A DNA stretch of 64,000 nt from Oceanithermus desulfurans. GTDB taxonomy: Bacteria; Deinococcota; Deinococci; Deinococcales; Marinithermaceae. The DNA is taken from NCBI RefSeq assembly GCF_014201675.1, contig NZ_JACHEZ010000002.1, positions 307,780-371,779 on the forward strand, read 5' to 3'. Each line of letters starts with the position of its first letter. The stretch's first letter is position 1. The translations under genes were made by a program, and so were the position numbers. The notes beneath the pieces were generated by a model, which worked only from the letters and a program-made list of their open reading frames with translations, was not told where the DNA came from and made no database searches. Below, piece by piece: positions 34,421 to 44,712 of the stretch.

Positions 34421-37006
34421 TTACTCGAAGCGGTTTTGCTGCAGGGTGCTGGCGGTCTGGTGAAGGCTGGGCAGCGCTCCCGCGACCTTACGCAGGGCCG
34501 CCCGGGTTCCTTTGTACCAGGGGATCGTCGTCTTGGGGTCGGTGTAGCCCGAGGTCAGCGAGTTGCTGGTTCCGCGCCAATGGTACATCACCAGGAAGAG
34601 CATCCCCGGCTGAACGGCGTCGGTAACGTAGACCATGAACGTGCCGTTGCCTTCCTCGTTGTACACCTCGACCAGGTCGCCGCCGGCGAGCCCCAGGCGC
34701 CGCGCGTCCTCGGGGTTGACTTCGACGTAGGGCAGGGGAAGCGCCAGCGTTTTTTCCGGCAGGTTGCGGTCGTGGTAGGCCGTTTGCCAGATGGTTTGCG
34801 CCCGGCCGGTGGTGACCCAGAAGGGATAGCGCTCAGGCGCATCGCCCTTCAGGTACTTGTCCACCTCGGGCGGGTAGCCTTCCCAGTCGTCGGTGCCGTA
34901 CCACTTGAATTTTCCGTCCGAGCTGCCGAAGCGGTGGGTGTAGCGACGCAGCGTCCCCACCAGCTTCCCGGTTGCGGGGTCCTTGCGCACGGGGGTGCGA
35001 ATACCCTGCTGGCCGACCTCCTTGAGAAAGCCGTAGGTGACGCCTTTGTAGTTTTCGGCCTCGAGGGTGGCCTCGTCGGCCTCGCTCACGGCGTTGTCCT
35101 TGAACTCTTGGGAGCCGGCGAGGAAGACGTCCTCGTCCGTTTTCCAGTCCTTGCCGAACTCGAACTTGGCGGCTTCTTCGCGGCGACCGTCGGCGCGGTA
35201 GAGTTCGGCCAGCCGCATCCCCACCCACTTGAAGATCTCCCAGTCGGGCTTGGCTTCCCCGGGGGGGTCGGTGAACTTCTCGTAGAGGCGCAGGAGGCGG
35301 CTGTTGCAGTTGATGGAGGTGTCGTTGGCTTCGCCCCAGGCGGCTGCAGGCAGGATCAGGTGCGCGTCCCTGGCGGTGTCGGTCATGTAGATGTCCTGGA
35401 CCACCATGAATAGCGCGTCGGGATCTTCGTAGAGCGCCTGCAAGATCTTGTCCGCCCACGCCTGGACGGTGCCCGGTTCTCCGGCCCGGCCCAGGGCCTC
35501 GGTCAACTTTTGGGTGCGCTCGTGGATGCGCTTGCGGAAGAACTGGCTGTTCGGGGTGGAAAGGTAGGGGTCGGTGGCGATCACCCAGTAGAACTTCCCC
35601 TTGCCCGAAGTGAGGAGCTTGTCCACGTTGACCGGCGGTCCCCCGTTGAAGATCGACCCCGGGGTGGGGGCGGGCGGCCGCACGTAGCCCTCCTGGTGCC
35701 CGCCCTGACGGCCGCAGCCCGTTCCGGGGCGGCCGATGTTGTGGGTGAGCACCGCCAGCTGGACGACCGCGGCGACCTGGTCGTAGTTCTTCATGTTCCA
35801 GATGATGCCCTTTTCGTAGATCGTCAGGGTGCGCCGTTTTTGCCCGCCGCCCTTGGGCTTGGCCATCCACTCGGCGGCCTGCTCGATCTGCGCGCGAGGT
35901 ACGCCGGTGATCGTTTCGGCCTCGTCCATGAAAGCGTCGTAGGGCGTGCCCAGCTTGAGACTCTTCTTCTTGTAGTCCTCGAAGAGCGTCAGGTCGGTGC
36001 GCGCCTTCAGGTAGTCCGGATCGTAGTAGCCGCGCTCCCAGACGACGCGCGCCATGGCGTTGGCCAGGATGTAGTCGGTTCCCAGCCGCGGGGCCAGATG
36101 GAGCACCCGGTCCTTTGCGTACACCTCCGCCGCGGTGAGGGAGCTGGTTTTGCGCGGGTCGATCACGATCAGGTAACCGGGTTCGGCGGGTTCGCCGTTC
36201 GCGAAGGCCGCTTTCTTCTCCCCCAGCGTGGCCCCCTTGAGGTTGGGAAGGATGTGCTCCACGTAGAAGACGGTGGCGGTTTCGTAGGGGTTGGCCCCCC
36301 AGAGCACCACGGTGTCGGCCAGCCGCGCGTCGGAAACGTCGTAATTCAGCTCGTGAACGCCGCGCTCGCGGCTGCCCCAGACCTCGGAGTTGTAGGCGGG
36401 GCGGTTGTGAATAGCGATGTGCCGGATGGACAGCGCGTCGAAGAACAGCTTACCGGCTCCGTAGTTGTCCTCGAAGCCCTGACCCGAACCGCCGTGGTCG
36501 TAACACTTGACCGTGAGGTTGTCGTCGTTGCCGTCACGGTCGCGGATTCCTTTGATGACCCGCCCCATCAGAGTGAGCGCCTCCTGCCAGGTCACGGCCT
36601 GGAACTGGTCGCCCAGGCGCAGTAGCGGGTAGCGGAGGCGGTCTTGCGTCCCCCGCGTGGGGCTGAAGGTGGTGAGGGCGTTGGTGCCCCCGCGAATGGA
36701 GTAGTCCCCGCGGTTGATGGGCGAATCCTGCGCAGGAACGATGGCCACGTGGTACTCGCGCCCGTCCCTGCCCTGAACGACCGAATGCATGGTCTCGGTG
36801 TAGTTGAGCCCCACCAGCGGCGGCTGGGGGTTGGTAAAGTCGGCCCCGAAGGCGTTTTGATCCTTCTCCGGCCCCCCCTCTTCGCCCACGGGCCAAACGT
36901 AAACCTTGTATCCGCAGCCCACGTTGCAGTACTGGCACACGGTGTTGTAGGTCTTGGCCCCCTTGGGCGGAAGGGGAAGATGATCCCTGCGTTCGAACAA
37001 AGCCAC
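34421..37006 (-). CDS. aioA: Arsenite oxidase large (molybdopterin) subunit AioA
   Basis: Catalytic subunit, oxidising arsenite to arsenate at a Mo-bis-MGD centre, in the periplasm with AioB. Seen: 861 residues. N-terminal TVCQYCNVGCGYKVYVWP has only three Cys (C-x2-C-x3-C), the ligand set of the 3Fe-4S cluster that separates arsenite oxidase from 4Fe-4S DMSO-reductase relatives. Also HNRPAYNSEVWGSRERGVHE, LWGANPYETATVFYVEHILP, GRPGTGCGRQGGHQEGYVRP and WQTAYHDRNLPEKTL. GTG start at 37006 with AGGAGG upstream. No own signal peptide; exported with AioB's TAT signal, as known for the family. Follows aioB by 9 nt. Confidence 0.95.
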   Translation of the reverse strand: MALFERRDHLPLPPKGAKTYNTVCQYCNVGCGYKVYVWPVGEEGGPEKDQNAFGADFTNPQPPLVGLNYTETMHSVVQGRDGREYHVAIVPAQDSPINRGDYSIRGGTNALTTFSPTRGTQDRLRYPLLRLGDQFQAVTWQEALTLMGRVIKGIRDRDGNDDNLTVKCYDHGGSGQGFEDNYGAGKLFFDALSIRHIAIHNRPAYNSEVWGSRERGVHELNYDVSDARLADTVVLWGANPYETATVFYVEHILPNLKGATLGEKKAAFANGEPAEPGYLIVIDPRKTSSLTAAEVYAKDRVLHLAPRLGTDYILANAMARVVWERGYYDPDYLKARTDLTLFEDYKKKSLKLGTPYDAFMDEAETITGVPRAQIEQAAEWMAKPKGGGQKRRTLTIYEKGIIWNMKNYDQVAAVVQLAVLTHNIGRPGTGCGRQGGHQEGYVRPPAPTPGSIFNGGPPVNVDKLLTSGKGKFYWVIATDPYLSTPNSQFFRKRIHERTQKLTEALGRAGEPGTVQAWADKILQALYEDPDALFMVVQDIYMTDTARDAHLILPAAAWGEANDTSINCNSRLLRLYEKFTDPPGEAKPDWEIFKWVGMRLAELYRADGRREEAAKFEFGKDWKTDEDVFLAGSQEFKDNAVSEADEATLEAENYKGVTYGFLKEVGQQGIRTPVRKDPATGKLVGTLRRYTHRFGSSDGKFKWYGTDDWEGYPPEVDKYLKGDAPERYPFWVTTGRAQTIWQTAYHDRNLPEKTLALPLPYVEVNPEDARRLGLAGGDLVEVYNEEGNGTFMVYVTDAVQPGMLFLVMYHWRGTSNSLTSGYTDPKTTIPWYKGTRAALRKVAGALPSLHQTASTLQQNRFE

Positions 37007-37015
37007 GACCGCCTC

Positions 37016-37498
37016 CTAAACGTTCTTAACCCGACCCCAGATGAGCCCCTCGACGGCGGTGGCGACGACGTCGCCGTTGGGTTCGACCCTCAAGGGGATT
37101 TGCGGAAGCCACTCGCTCGCCAGTCCCTGGTAGACCTGGCCGTTCTTGGCCGGGTCGAACATGGACTGGTGGCACGGGCAGACGAACCGGCCGTCCTTGT
37201 ACTGGACGCCGCAGCCCATGTGGGTGCAGGACGCGGAAAAGGCCACGAGGTCGCGGTCCTTGCCCACACCGCCCAGAGCCTCCCTGCCGAGCTTGACGAG
37301 AACGGCCTGCGAGCGGTTGTCGGGGTAGTTGAAGTACGCAGGCTTTCCCACCTCGATCTTGGCGACGTTGCCCACCTTGATCGACGGATAGGTCAGGCTG
37401 GGGGCAAACCACGTCGCCGCGCGGCCGCCGGCCGAAAAAAGCGCGACGGACGCCACCGACAGCTGAACGAACCTCCTCCTGGTCAAAATAGCCGTCAT
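37016..37498 (-). CDS. aioB: Arsenite oxidase small (Rieske) subunit AioB
   Basis: Rieske 2Fe-2S protein that passes electrons from AioA to cytochrome c or another carrier. Seen: 160 residues; twin-arginine signal TRRRFVQLSVASVALFSAGG; Rieske ligands in SASCTHMGCGVQYKD and FVCPCHQSMFDPAKNG, including the Cys pair that can form the stabilising disulfide. ATG start with GGGGAGGG 4 nt upstream. First gene of the aioBA operon; a 117-bp gap separates it from the DMT permease on the same strand. No aioXSR sensor genes are in the window. Confidence 0.95.
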   Translation of the reverse strand: MTAILTRRRFVQLSVASVALFSAGGRAATWFAPSLTYPSIKVGNVAKIEVGKPAYFNYPDNRSQAVLVKLGREALGGVGKDRDLVAFSASCTHMGCGVQYKDGRFVCPCHQSMFDPAKNGQVYQGLASEWLPQIPLRVEPNGDVVATAVEGLIWGRVKNV

Positions 37499-37615
37499 GG
37501 ATCCCTCCCCATTAGGTTTGGTCTACGAAGTTCCCGTATGTATTTATCTCACTTAGTTTAGCACGCTTCGCTGGGGGGTATGCCGGCTCGAGCAGCGCGC
37601 TTCTTGACCCGAAGG

Positions 37616-38485
37616 CTAGCCCCTTCTGCTCACCGCCAGCCCCACCCCCAGCACGATCAGGCCCACGCCGGCGAGGCCCGCCTGGGTGAGCCGCTCGCCG
37701 GCGAAGCCGATGCCCAGCGCCAGGGCGACGAGGGGGTTGACGTAGGCGAAGCTGGTGACCAAAGCCGGCCGCAGCGGCCGGGCCAGCAGGTGCAGGTAGG
37801 CGCTGTAGCCCACCACCCCCGCCAGCAGGACCAGGTAGCCCAGCGCCAGCAGCGAGGTGGTGCTGGGTTCGTGCCAGCGCGCCCCGGCCAGGAGCGCGAT
37901 CACGGTGAAGCTGAGGCCCGCGCCCATCATGTGCACCGCGCTCGACATCAGCCCCGGCGCCTGGGGGACGCGCGTGCTGATCGCCGAGCCGAAGGCCCAG
38001 CTGACCGGACCGACGAAGACGAGGAGCGCCTTCGGGTCGAGCTTCAGGTCGGGTTCACCGGCGAGCAGGTACACCCCGGCCAGGCCCAGGAGCATGCCCG
38101 CCCACTCCACGCTGCGGGTCTTGCGGCCGAGGAAGTTGGCGAAGAAGGCGTTCCACAACGGCATCGTCGAGACGATGACCGCGGCCAGGCTCGAGCTCAC
38201 CCACTGCTGCGCGTAGACGACCGCGCCCATGCCGCCCACGAGCAGCAGCTGGCCGATCAGCCACGACCCCAGCACCTCCCGGCCCTTCGGCAGCGTCCAG
38301 CCGAGCAGGCGAAGCAGCACGAAGAGCAGCAGGCCGCTGGCCCCCAGCCGGATGGCCAGCATGATGAAGGGATCGATGGTGGCGATGGCCAGCTTGTTGG
38401 CCAGGTAGGCTCCGCCCCAGACGAAGTACAGGGTAAGCAGGGCGGAAACGTCGATCGGGGTAAGGCGGGCTTCGTTGCGGTCCAT
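37616..38485 (-). CDS. DMT-superfamily (EamA) permease, second
   Basis: Seen: 289 residues, ten membrane helices in two EamA repeats, with LYFVWGGAYLANKLAIATID at the start and AYVNPLVALALGIGFAGERL near the end, a pattern close to the YedA/RhaT-type group. Upstream of aioBA on the same strand with a 117-bp gap; involvement in arsenic handling is not indicated. A 14-bp palindrome sits 4 nt before the ATG. Confidence 0.88.
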   Translation of the reverse strand: MDRNEARLTPIDVSALLTLYFVWGGAYLANKLAIATIDPFIMLAIRLGASGLLLFVLLRLLGWTLPKGREVLGSWLIGQLLLVGGMGAVVYAQQWVSSSLAAVIVSTMPLWNAFFANFLGRKTRSVEWAGMLLGLAGVYLLAGEPDLKLDPKALLVFVGPVSWAFGSAISTRVPQAPGLMSSAVHMMGAGLSFTVIALLAGARWHEPSTTSLLALGYLVLLAGVVGYSAYLHLLARPLRPALVTSFAYVNPLVALALGIGFAGERLTQAGLAGVGLIVLGVGLAVSRRG

Positions 38486-38489
38486 AGCG

Positions 38490-38503
38490 TGACCCGCGGG
38501 TCA
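38490..38503. promoter_or_regulatory. Perfect palindrome upstream of the permease gene
   Basis: TGACCCGCGGGTCA, 4 nt upstream of the permease ATG. Could be a repressor site or a translation-blocking hairpin. Confidence 0.4.
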
Positions 38504-38598
38504 GCGGTTCACCCCCAGCCTACACCCCCTCCGAGCCGCCCGACCCCGGACCCACCCGCGACGCCCCCGCGCAGGCGAAGTTTCTCATTCCCCGCCGC

Positions 38599-38604
38599 TA
38601 CTAT
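38599..38604 (+). promoter_or_regulatory. -10 element of a leaderless promoter
   Basis: TACTAT, 7 nt, then ATG 38612. An in-frame ATG at 38603 lies inside the -10 and is unlikely to be used. Confidence 0.45.
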
Positions 38605-38611
38605 GGAAAGG

Positions 38612-39091
38612 ATGAACCTCACCGCCGACGTGTTGTTCGTGCTGCTTTGGGTGGCCGCGCTGGTGCTCACCTTCGTGCCCATGGTGCCGGCCACCCTGCT
38701 CATCTGGGCCGCGGCGCTCTTGCACGAGGCGCTGGTGGGGTTCAGCGAACTCTCGCGCGCCGACTGGGCCTGGCTGATCGGCCTGGGGCTCTTGGCGATG
38801 ACGCTCGACAACGTGGCCGGGGCCCTGGGGGCCAAGCGTTACGGCGCCGGGCGCGCGGGGGTTTGGGGCGCGGTGATCGGGGCGCTCGTGGGCGCGGTCG
38901 TGCTGGGTCCGCTGGGGATACTGGTGGGGCCCTTCCTGGGGGCGCTGGTCGCCGAGCTGATCGCCGGTAAGGCCGGACGGGAAGCGCTGCGCGCCGCCTG
39001 GGGCAGCCTGCTGGGGGTGCTCGGCGGGGTGCTGGCCAAGCTGCTGGTGCACCTGGCCATGGGCTGGCTGGTGATCCAGAGGATATTCTAG
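38612..39091 (+). CDS. DUF456 family membrane protein
   Basis: Seen: 159 residues, four to five membrane helices. LTFVPMVPATLLIWAAALLH and the Gly-rich GVWGAVIGALVGAVVLGPLG to GPFLGALVAELIAGK are the DUF456 pattern, including a GxxxG-rich pair like those in glycine-zipper proteins. Function unknown in the family. 18 nt before the glutaredoxin-like gene, likely start of an operon running to lgt-glmU-tatAC. Confidence 0.82.
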   Translation: MNLTADVLFVLLWVAALVLTFVPMVPATLLIWAAALLHEALVGFSELSRADWAWLIGLGLLAMTLDNVAGALGAKRYGAGRAGVWGAVIGALVGAVVLGPLGILVGPFLGALVAELIAGKAGREALRAAWGSLLGVLGGVLAKLLVHLAMGWLVIQRIF

Positions 39092-39109
39092 GGAATCGGA
39101 GGGACGCCC

Positions 39110-39325
39110 TTGTACATCTACTTAGCCAAGAAGAACTGCCTGGCCTGCGATCAGCAGGAACGCTACCTGTGGGCGATGGGCCTGCCCTACGAGCGCATCG
39201 ACGTCGACGAGCGCCCCGAGCTGGCCGAGGGGCGGCAGCTGCCCGCCGTGCTCCGGCAGGGCGTCGTGCTCGTGGAGGGCGCGTTCAGCGAAGAGGACCT
39301 GGCGCGGGCGCTGGGGAGGGGGTAG
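39110..39325 (+). CDS. Glutaredoxin-like small thiol protein
   Basis: Seen: 71 residues from TTG 39110, with GGAGG 7 nt upstream. MYIYLAKKNCLACDQQERYL has a redox C-x-x-C in the thioredoxin-fold position, then GLPYERIDVDERPEL and QLPAVLRQGVVLVEGAF (cis-Pro region LPA). Length and layout fit a glutaredoxin. Likely a disulfide reductant in the cytosol; partner unknown. 3 nt before lgt. Confidence 0.8.
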   Translation: MYIYLAKKNCLACDQQERYLWAMGLPYERIDVDERPELAEGRQLPAVLRQGVVLVEGAFSEEDLARALGRG

Positions 39326-39328
39326 GGT

Positions 39329-40183
39329 ATGGATCCCATCATGATCGAGATCGGGCCGCTGACCGTGCGCTGGTACGGTTTTCTGATCACCGCGGCCATC
39401 TTCGTCGGTTACTACCTGGCGCGGCGCTACGTGGCCGCCAAGGGGTACGACCCCGAAAAGTTCGAGGAAGCCGTCTTCTGGGCGGTGATCGCCGGGGTGA
39501 TCGGGGCTCGGCTCGTCTACGTGCTGACCAGCTGGGGCTACTTCGCGGCCAACCCGATCAGCGCCCTCTACATCTGGCAGGGCGGGCTGGCCTTCCACGG
39601 CGGGATCCTGGGAGGCCTGATCCCCATGGTCTATTTCGCCCGCAAGAACGGGGTGCCGCCCTACGTCTACCTCGACGCGGCGCTTCCGGGCGTGGCCCTG
39701 GGCATCATCGGCGGCCGCATCGGCAACCTGATGAACGGCTCCGACACCGTGGGCCGGCTCACCGACTGGGCCGTCGGCTACACCTGGCCCGCCTGGGCCA
39801 CCGGCTTCCCGGGCATCTGCACGAGCACCGGGCAGCTGGCCTGGGGGTTCTGCAGCGGCGAGGTGGTGCGCGGCCCCGTGCACCTGACCCAGATCTACGG
39901 GGCCGTGATCGGGCTGGTGCTGCTGGGCCTGGTCTTCTACTGGTGGCGGCAGAAGCGGCCCGCGGGCTGGGCGTTCTGGAACTTCGTGCTCTGGTACAGC
40001 GTGCTGCGCAGCCTCGTCGAGGAGCCCTTCCGGCTCAACCCGCTGTGGTGGCCGGTCTATCTCAACGAGAAGGCGGGGATCGGGTTCTTCACGGCGACCC
40101 AGCTCGTCTCGATTCCCCTGATCGTGCTGGCGGTCTACATGCTCTACCGCATGGGCCGGAGCGGGGAGGAGGCCGCGGCGTGA
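39329..40183 (+). CDS. lgt: Phosphatidylglycerol-prolipoprotein diacylglyceryl transferase Lgt
   Basis: Adds diacylglycerol to the lipobox Cys of prolipoproteins in the inner membrane. Seen: 284 residues, seven membrane helices; [16 protein letters not shown] contains the essential HGG, and [13 protein letters not shown] matches the Lgt signature (GRxGNxxN). [12 protein letters not shown] and SLVEEPFR also fit. An insertion with three Cys (about residues 160-175) is unusual. Substrates include the beta-helix lipoprotein at 16.9 kb. GTGA overlap with glmU. Confidence 0.95.
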   Translation: MDPIMIEIGPLTVRWYGFLITAAIFVGYYLARRYVAAKGYDPEKFEEAVFWAVIAGVIGARLVYVLTSWGYFAANPISALYIWQGGLAFHGGILGGLIPMVYFARKNGVPPYVYLDAALPGVALGIIGGRIGNLMNGSDTVGRLTDWAVGYTWPAWATGFPGICTSTGQLAWGFCSGEVVRGPVHLTQIYGAVIGLVLLGLVFYWWRQKRPAGWAFWNFVLWYSVLRSLVEEPFRLNPLWWPVYLNEKAGIGFFTATQLVSIPLIVLAVYMLYRMGRSGEEAAA

Positions 40184-41592
40184 GCTTCGCCGTCGTCGTG
40201 CTCGCGGCGGGCAAGGGCACGCGCATGAAGTCGGCCCTGCCCAAGGTGCTGCACCCGCTCTTGGGCCGGCCGCTGGTGGAGTACGCCGCGCGGGCGGCGC
40301 AGCAGGCCGGGGCCGAACGGGTCGTCGTGGTGGTCGGCCACGGAGCCGAGGCGGTGCGGGACGTGCTCGAGCCCCTGGGGGTGCGCACCGCGCTGCAGGC
40401 CGAGCAGCTGGGCACCGCCCACGCCCTGGCCAGCGCCCAGGGGGCGCTTTCGGACTGGGAGGGGCCGGTCGTCGTCACCATGGGCGACGCGCCCCTCATC
40501 TCGGCCGGCACCCTTGCCGGACTGGCCCAGGCCGTGCCCACGGGCGGCGGCATGGCCATGCTGACCTTCGAGCCCGACGACCCCGCCCGGTACGGCCGGG
40601 TGATCCGCGACGCCGCGGGGCGGGTGGACCGGGTGGTGGAGTACAAGGACGCCACCCCCGAGGAACGGGCGGTGCGCGAGGTGAACGCCGGGGTGTACGC
40701 CTTCGACGCGCACGTCTGGGACTACCTGAACGAGATCGGCCGCGACAACGCCGCGGGCGAGTACTACCTGCCCGACCTGATCGGCGTCTACCAGAAGCAC
40801 GGCCTCGAGGTGCGGGCTTTCAAGGCCAGTGACCCGACCGAGCTGCTGGCCGTGAACGACCGGGCGCAGCTGGCCGCGGTGGAGCGGGTGCTGCTGGAGC
40901 GGCTGCGCACGCACTGGATGCGGGAGGGGGTGCGGATGGTGATGCCCGAGACGATCTACCTCGAGCCCACCGTGGAGCTCGCCCCCGACGTGACGCTCGA
41001 GCCCGGGGTGATGCTGAAGGGGGCGACCCGCGTGGGCGAGGGCGCGTCCGTAGGTGCGTTTAGCATCGTTAGCGACAGCGAGCTCGCCCCCGGCGCCGAG
41101 GTGCGCCCCCACAGCGTGCTCGAGGGCGCCCGCCTGGCCGCCGGCGCGGTGGCCGGGCCCTTCGCGCGGCTGCGGCCGGGGGCGGTGCTCGAGGCGAACG
41201 CCTTCGTGGGCAACTTCGTCGAGGTCAAGAAGAGCCGCCTGGGCCCGGGGGTCAAGGCCGGGCACCTGGCCTACCTGGGCGACGCCGAGGTGGGCGCGGG
41301 CACCAACGTGGGCGCGGGAACCATTACCGCCAACTACGACGGCGTGAAGAAGCACCCCACGATCATCGGCCCGCGCGCCTTCATCGGCTCCAACTCGGTC
41401 CTCATCGCTCCGGTGCGCATCGGCGCCGAGGCCACCGTGGCCGCCGGCAGCGCCATCAACCAGGACGTACCCGCAGGCGCCCTCGGCATCGCCCGCGCCC
41501 GCCAGCGCAACCTCGAGGGCTGGGCCGAGCGCAAGGCACGCGCATCCAATTCTCAGAAGGACGGTACTAGAATGGAAGGGGAGACGACATGA
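40180..41592 (+). CDS. glmU: Bifunctional UDP-GlcNAc pyrophosphorylase / GlcN-1-P acetyltransferase GlmU
   Basis: Makes UDP-GlcNAc, the MurA substrate. Seen: 470 residues from GTG 40180. Residues 1-230 uridyltransferase with [20 protein letters not shown] and [30 protein letters not shown]; residues 250-470 left-handed beta-helix acetyltransferase with [20 protein letters not shown] and [30 protein letters not shown]. All catalytic residues seem present. Overlaps lgt (GTGA) and tatA (ATGA). Confidence 0.97.
   Translation: MSFAVVVLAAGKGTRMKSALPKVLHPLLGRPLVEYAARAAQQAGAERVVVVVGHGAEAVRDVLEPLGVRTALQAEQLGTAHALASAQGALSDWEGPVVVTMGDAPLISAGTLAGLAQAVPTGGGMAMLTFEPDDPARYGRVIRDAAGRVDRVVEYKDATPEERAVREVNAGVYAFDAHVWDYLNEIGRDNAAGEYYLPDLIGVYQKHGLEVRAFKASDPTELLAVNDRAQLAAVERVLLERLRTHWMREGVRMVMPETIYLEPTVELAPDVTLEPGVMLKGATRVGEGASVGAFSIVSDSELAPGAEVRPHSVLEGARLAAGAVAGPFARLRPGAVLEANAFVGNFVEVKKSRLGPGVKAGHLAYLGDAEVGAGTNVGAGTITANYDGVKKHPTIIGPRAFIGSNSVLIAPVRIGAEATVAAGSAINQDVPAGALGIARARQRNLEGWAERKARASNSQKDGTRMEGETT
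41568..41573 (+). promoter_or_regulatory. -10 element within the end of glmU for tatAC
   Basis: TAGAAT 15 nt before the tatA ATG, leaving a short leader with GGGGAG. It could give tatAC expression independent of glmU. Confidence 0.4.
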
Positions 41593-41825
41593 ACCTCGGA
41601 ATGCCTGAAATCCTCATCATCCTGGTCATCGTGCTCATCCTATTCGGCCCCAAGAAGCTGCCGGAGCTGGCCCGCGGGTTGGGGCAGTCAATCCGCGAGT
41701 TCAAGAAGGGCGCCAGCGAGATCAAGCAGGAGTTCGAGCAAGCGGTGGATCTCGAACCCGAAAAGCCGGCGCCCCAGCCCTCCGCCGCGCCCGAGGCCGA
41801 AAAGAAGCCCGCCGGGGACGCCTAG
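41589..41825 (+). CDS. tatA: Sec-independent translocase subunit TatA
   Basis: Forms the size-variable pore of the twin-arginine export system. Seen: 78 residues; one N-terminal membrane helix in [20 protein letters not shown] with the conserved FGPKKLPE hinge, then amphipathic [19 protein letters not shown] and an acidic Pro/Ala-rich tail. Followed by tatC after 6 nt. Its known clients here include AioB and the ABC binding protein with twin-arginine signals. No separate tatB is seen. Confidence 0.95.
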   Translation: MNLGMPEILIILVIVLILFGPKKLPELARGLGQSIREFKKGASEIKQEFEQAVDLEPEKPAPQPSAAPEAEKKPAGDA

Positions 41826-41831
41826 TCTAGC

Positions 41832-42581
41832 GTGCAGGAAGCCCCCCTCGTCGAGCACCTGGAAGAGCTGCGTGCCCGCATCATCCGGGCGCTCTTGGCC
41901 TGGTTCGTGGGTATGGGCGTGGCCTGGTACTTCCGCGTCGACCTGCTCAAGATCCTCAAGCGGCCCCTCGACGTGGCCACCCAGGTGCGCGGCATCGAGG
42001 CCAACCTCTACCAGCAGACGATCACCGAAGGCTTCATCGTCTCGCTCAAGATCGCCGCGTTCGGCGGCCTGGTGATCGCGCTGCCCTTCATCGTCTACCA
42101 GCTCTGGGCCTTCATCGCCCCCGGCCTCTACCCCCACGAGCGGCGGCTGGCCGTGCCCTTCATTCTGGGGGCCGGCTTTTCCTTCGCCGTCGGGGTCGTC
42201 TTCTCCTACTACGTGCTGCTCCCCTTCGCGGTGCCCTTCCTGCTGGGCTTCCTCAGCGACCAGGTGATCCCGCTGCTCACCATCGACAAGTACATGAGCC
42301 AGATCCTGATGTACCTGACGGTGGTGGGGCTGATGTTCGAGCTGCCCGTGCTCAGCTTCCTCTTCACCAAGCTGGGCATGCTCGACTGGCGCTTTTTGGC
42401 GCGCAACCGCCGCATCGCCATCGTGGTGATCGTCACCCTGGCCGCGATCATCACGCCCACGGCCGACCCCTTCAACCTGGCGCTGCTTTCGGTGCCCCTG
42501 CTGCTGCTGTACGAGGTCTCCATCTGGGTCTCGCGCGCCGCCGGGCGCGGCCGCACCCGCGCCGACGCCGACGCCGAATAG
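41832..42581 (+). CDS. tatC: Sec-independent translocase subunit TatC
   Basis: Twin-arginine signal receptor, inner membrane. Seen: 249 residues from GTG 41832, six membrane helices; LVEHLEELRARIIRALLAW at the N terminus with the essential Glu, then YQLWAFIAPGLYPHERR (FxxPGL), FSYYVLLPFAVPFLLGF, GLMFELPVLSFLF and AAIITPTADPFNLALLSVPL. All are diagnostic. Confidence 0.97.
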   Translation: MQEAPLVEHLEELRARIIRALLAWFVGMGVAWYFRVDLLKILKRPLDVATQVRGIEANLYQQTITEGFIVSLKIAAFGGLVIALPFIVYQLWAFIAPGLYPHERRLAVPFILGAGFSFAVGVVFSYYVLLPFAVPFLLGFLSDQVIPLLTIDKYMSQILMYLTVVGLMFELPVLSFLFTKLGMLDWRFLARNRRIAIVVIVTLAAIITPTADPFNLALLSVPLLLLYEVSIWVSRAAGRGRTRADADAE

Positions 42582-42584
42582 CGT

Positions 42585-42590
42585 TAGGAT
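42585..42590 (+). promoter_or_regulatory. -10 element of a leaderless promoter for the DAHP synthase
   Basis: TAGGAT, exactly 6 nt, then ATG 42597. Confidence 0.5.
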
Positions 42591-42596
42591 AGGCGA

Positions 42597-43679
<1,083 letters not shown>

Positions 43680-43690
43680 GGGAGGCGGGC

Positions 43691-44641
43691 GTGGGCTTCT
43701 TCGACAACCTGCTCGGGGCGTTCCTCAAGCTCACCGACCCCACGCCCCGCTACACCGGCAGCCGCTGCCTGGTCGAGAAGTACGCGGTGGGGGGCTGCGA
43801 CCTGTGCCAGCAGGCCTGCCCCCACGAGGCCGTGGACCTCTCCCACTTCACCGTCCAGATCGACGACACCCGCTGCACCGGCTGCGGGCTGTGCACCCAG
43901 GTCTGCCCCGGGGTGGCGCTCGAGTTTCCGCTGGGGCCCGTGCAGGAGGCGCTCGACAAGGGCCGCGGTCAGCTCAAGTGCTCGAAGGCCCAAGGCCACG
44001 GCCAGGAGGTGCTGTGTTTGGGCCGGCTCACCCCGGGCCTGATCGCCGAGGCGGCCAGCCGCCACGGTCCGCTCACCCTGGCCCGGGGCGACTGCGCGAA
44101 CTGCAAGATCGGCGGGCCCACGGTGCCCGAGGCGCTCGAGCAGGTCATCGAGGAGGCGCGGCGCTACTACCCGGAGCTCGAGGTGCGCCTGACGACCGAG
44201 GCCCTGCCTGGGGCGATCGTGGGCCGGCGCGAGCTCTTCGAACAGCTTATGGGCGGCACCAAGCGCATGGCCGCCGAGGTGTTGCCCGAGCCACCGGAGC
44301 AGCTGGGCCTCGACGAGGACCACGACCTGCCCGCCGAGCTGCGGCTGCGCAAGATGGCGACGGCCCGCAGCCAGGGGCAGGTGCGCTGGCCGGCCATCCA
44401 GGTGCTCGAAGGCTGCACCCTCTGCCCCGTCTGCGCCAACGTCTGCCCCACCGGGGCCGTCAAGCGCGTTCGCGAGGGAGAGGAATACGTGCTCGAGCTG
44501 GAGGTGGCCGCCTGCACCGGCTGCGGCGGCTGCGTGGCCAGCTGCCCGCCCCAGGTGATCGAGCTGATCGAGGCGGGCCGCGACCGGGTGCTGGCCGAAG
44601 CGCCCGAAGAGCTCTTCCGCGGCGAGCCGGAGTGGTCGTAG
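43691..44641 (+). CDS. Polyferredoxin-like protein with four Cys-rich 4Fe-4S motifs
   Basis: Seen: 316 residues from GTG 43691 with GGGGAGG 5 nt upstream. Four clusters of the C-x2-C-x2/3-C-x3-C-P type: GGCDLCQQACPHEA, DTRCTGCGLCTQVCPG, EGCTLCPVCANVCPTG and AACTGCGGCVASCPP. Between them is a 160-residue Rossmann-like region with single Cys (GQLKCSK, GDCANCKIG). This layout fits NapF/HdrA-like electron carriers. It follows the DAHP synthase by 11 nt, though no link to aromatic synthesis is obvious. Partners unknown. Confidence 0.85.
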   Translation: MGFFDNLLGAFLKLTDPTPRYTGSRCLVEKYAVGGCDLCQQACPHEAVDLSHFTVQIDDTRCTGCGLCTQVCPGVALEFPLGPVQEALDKGRGQLKCSKAQGHGQEVLCLGRLTPGLIAEAASRHGPLTLARGDCANCKIGGPTVPEALEQVIEEARRYYPELEVRLTTEALPGAIVGRRELFEQLMGGTKRMAAEVLPEPPEQLGLDEDHDLPAELRLRKMATARSQGQVRWPAIQVLEGCTLCPVCANVCPTGAVKRVREGEEYVLELEVAACTGCGGCVASCPPQVIELIEAGRDRVLAEAPEELFRGEPEWS

Positions 44642-44670
44642 GAAAGCGGGTTGCCGGAGGTGGGGAGCAG

Positions 44671-44693
44671 GGGGTGGGAAATTCCCGCACCCC
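44671..44693. terminator. Hairpin after the polyferredoxin gene
   Basis: GGGGTG-GGAA-A-TTCC-CGCACCCC, an interrupted stem, between convergent genes (polyferredoxin and higA). Confidence 0.45.
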
Positions 44694-44712
44694 ACCGGCC
44701 GCAGCCGGGCGT

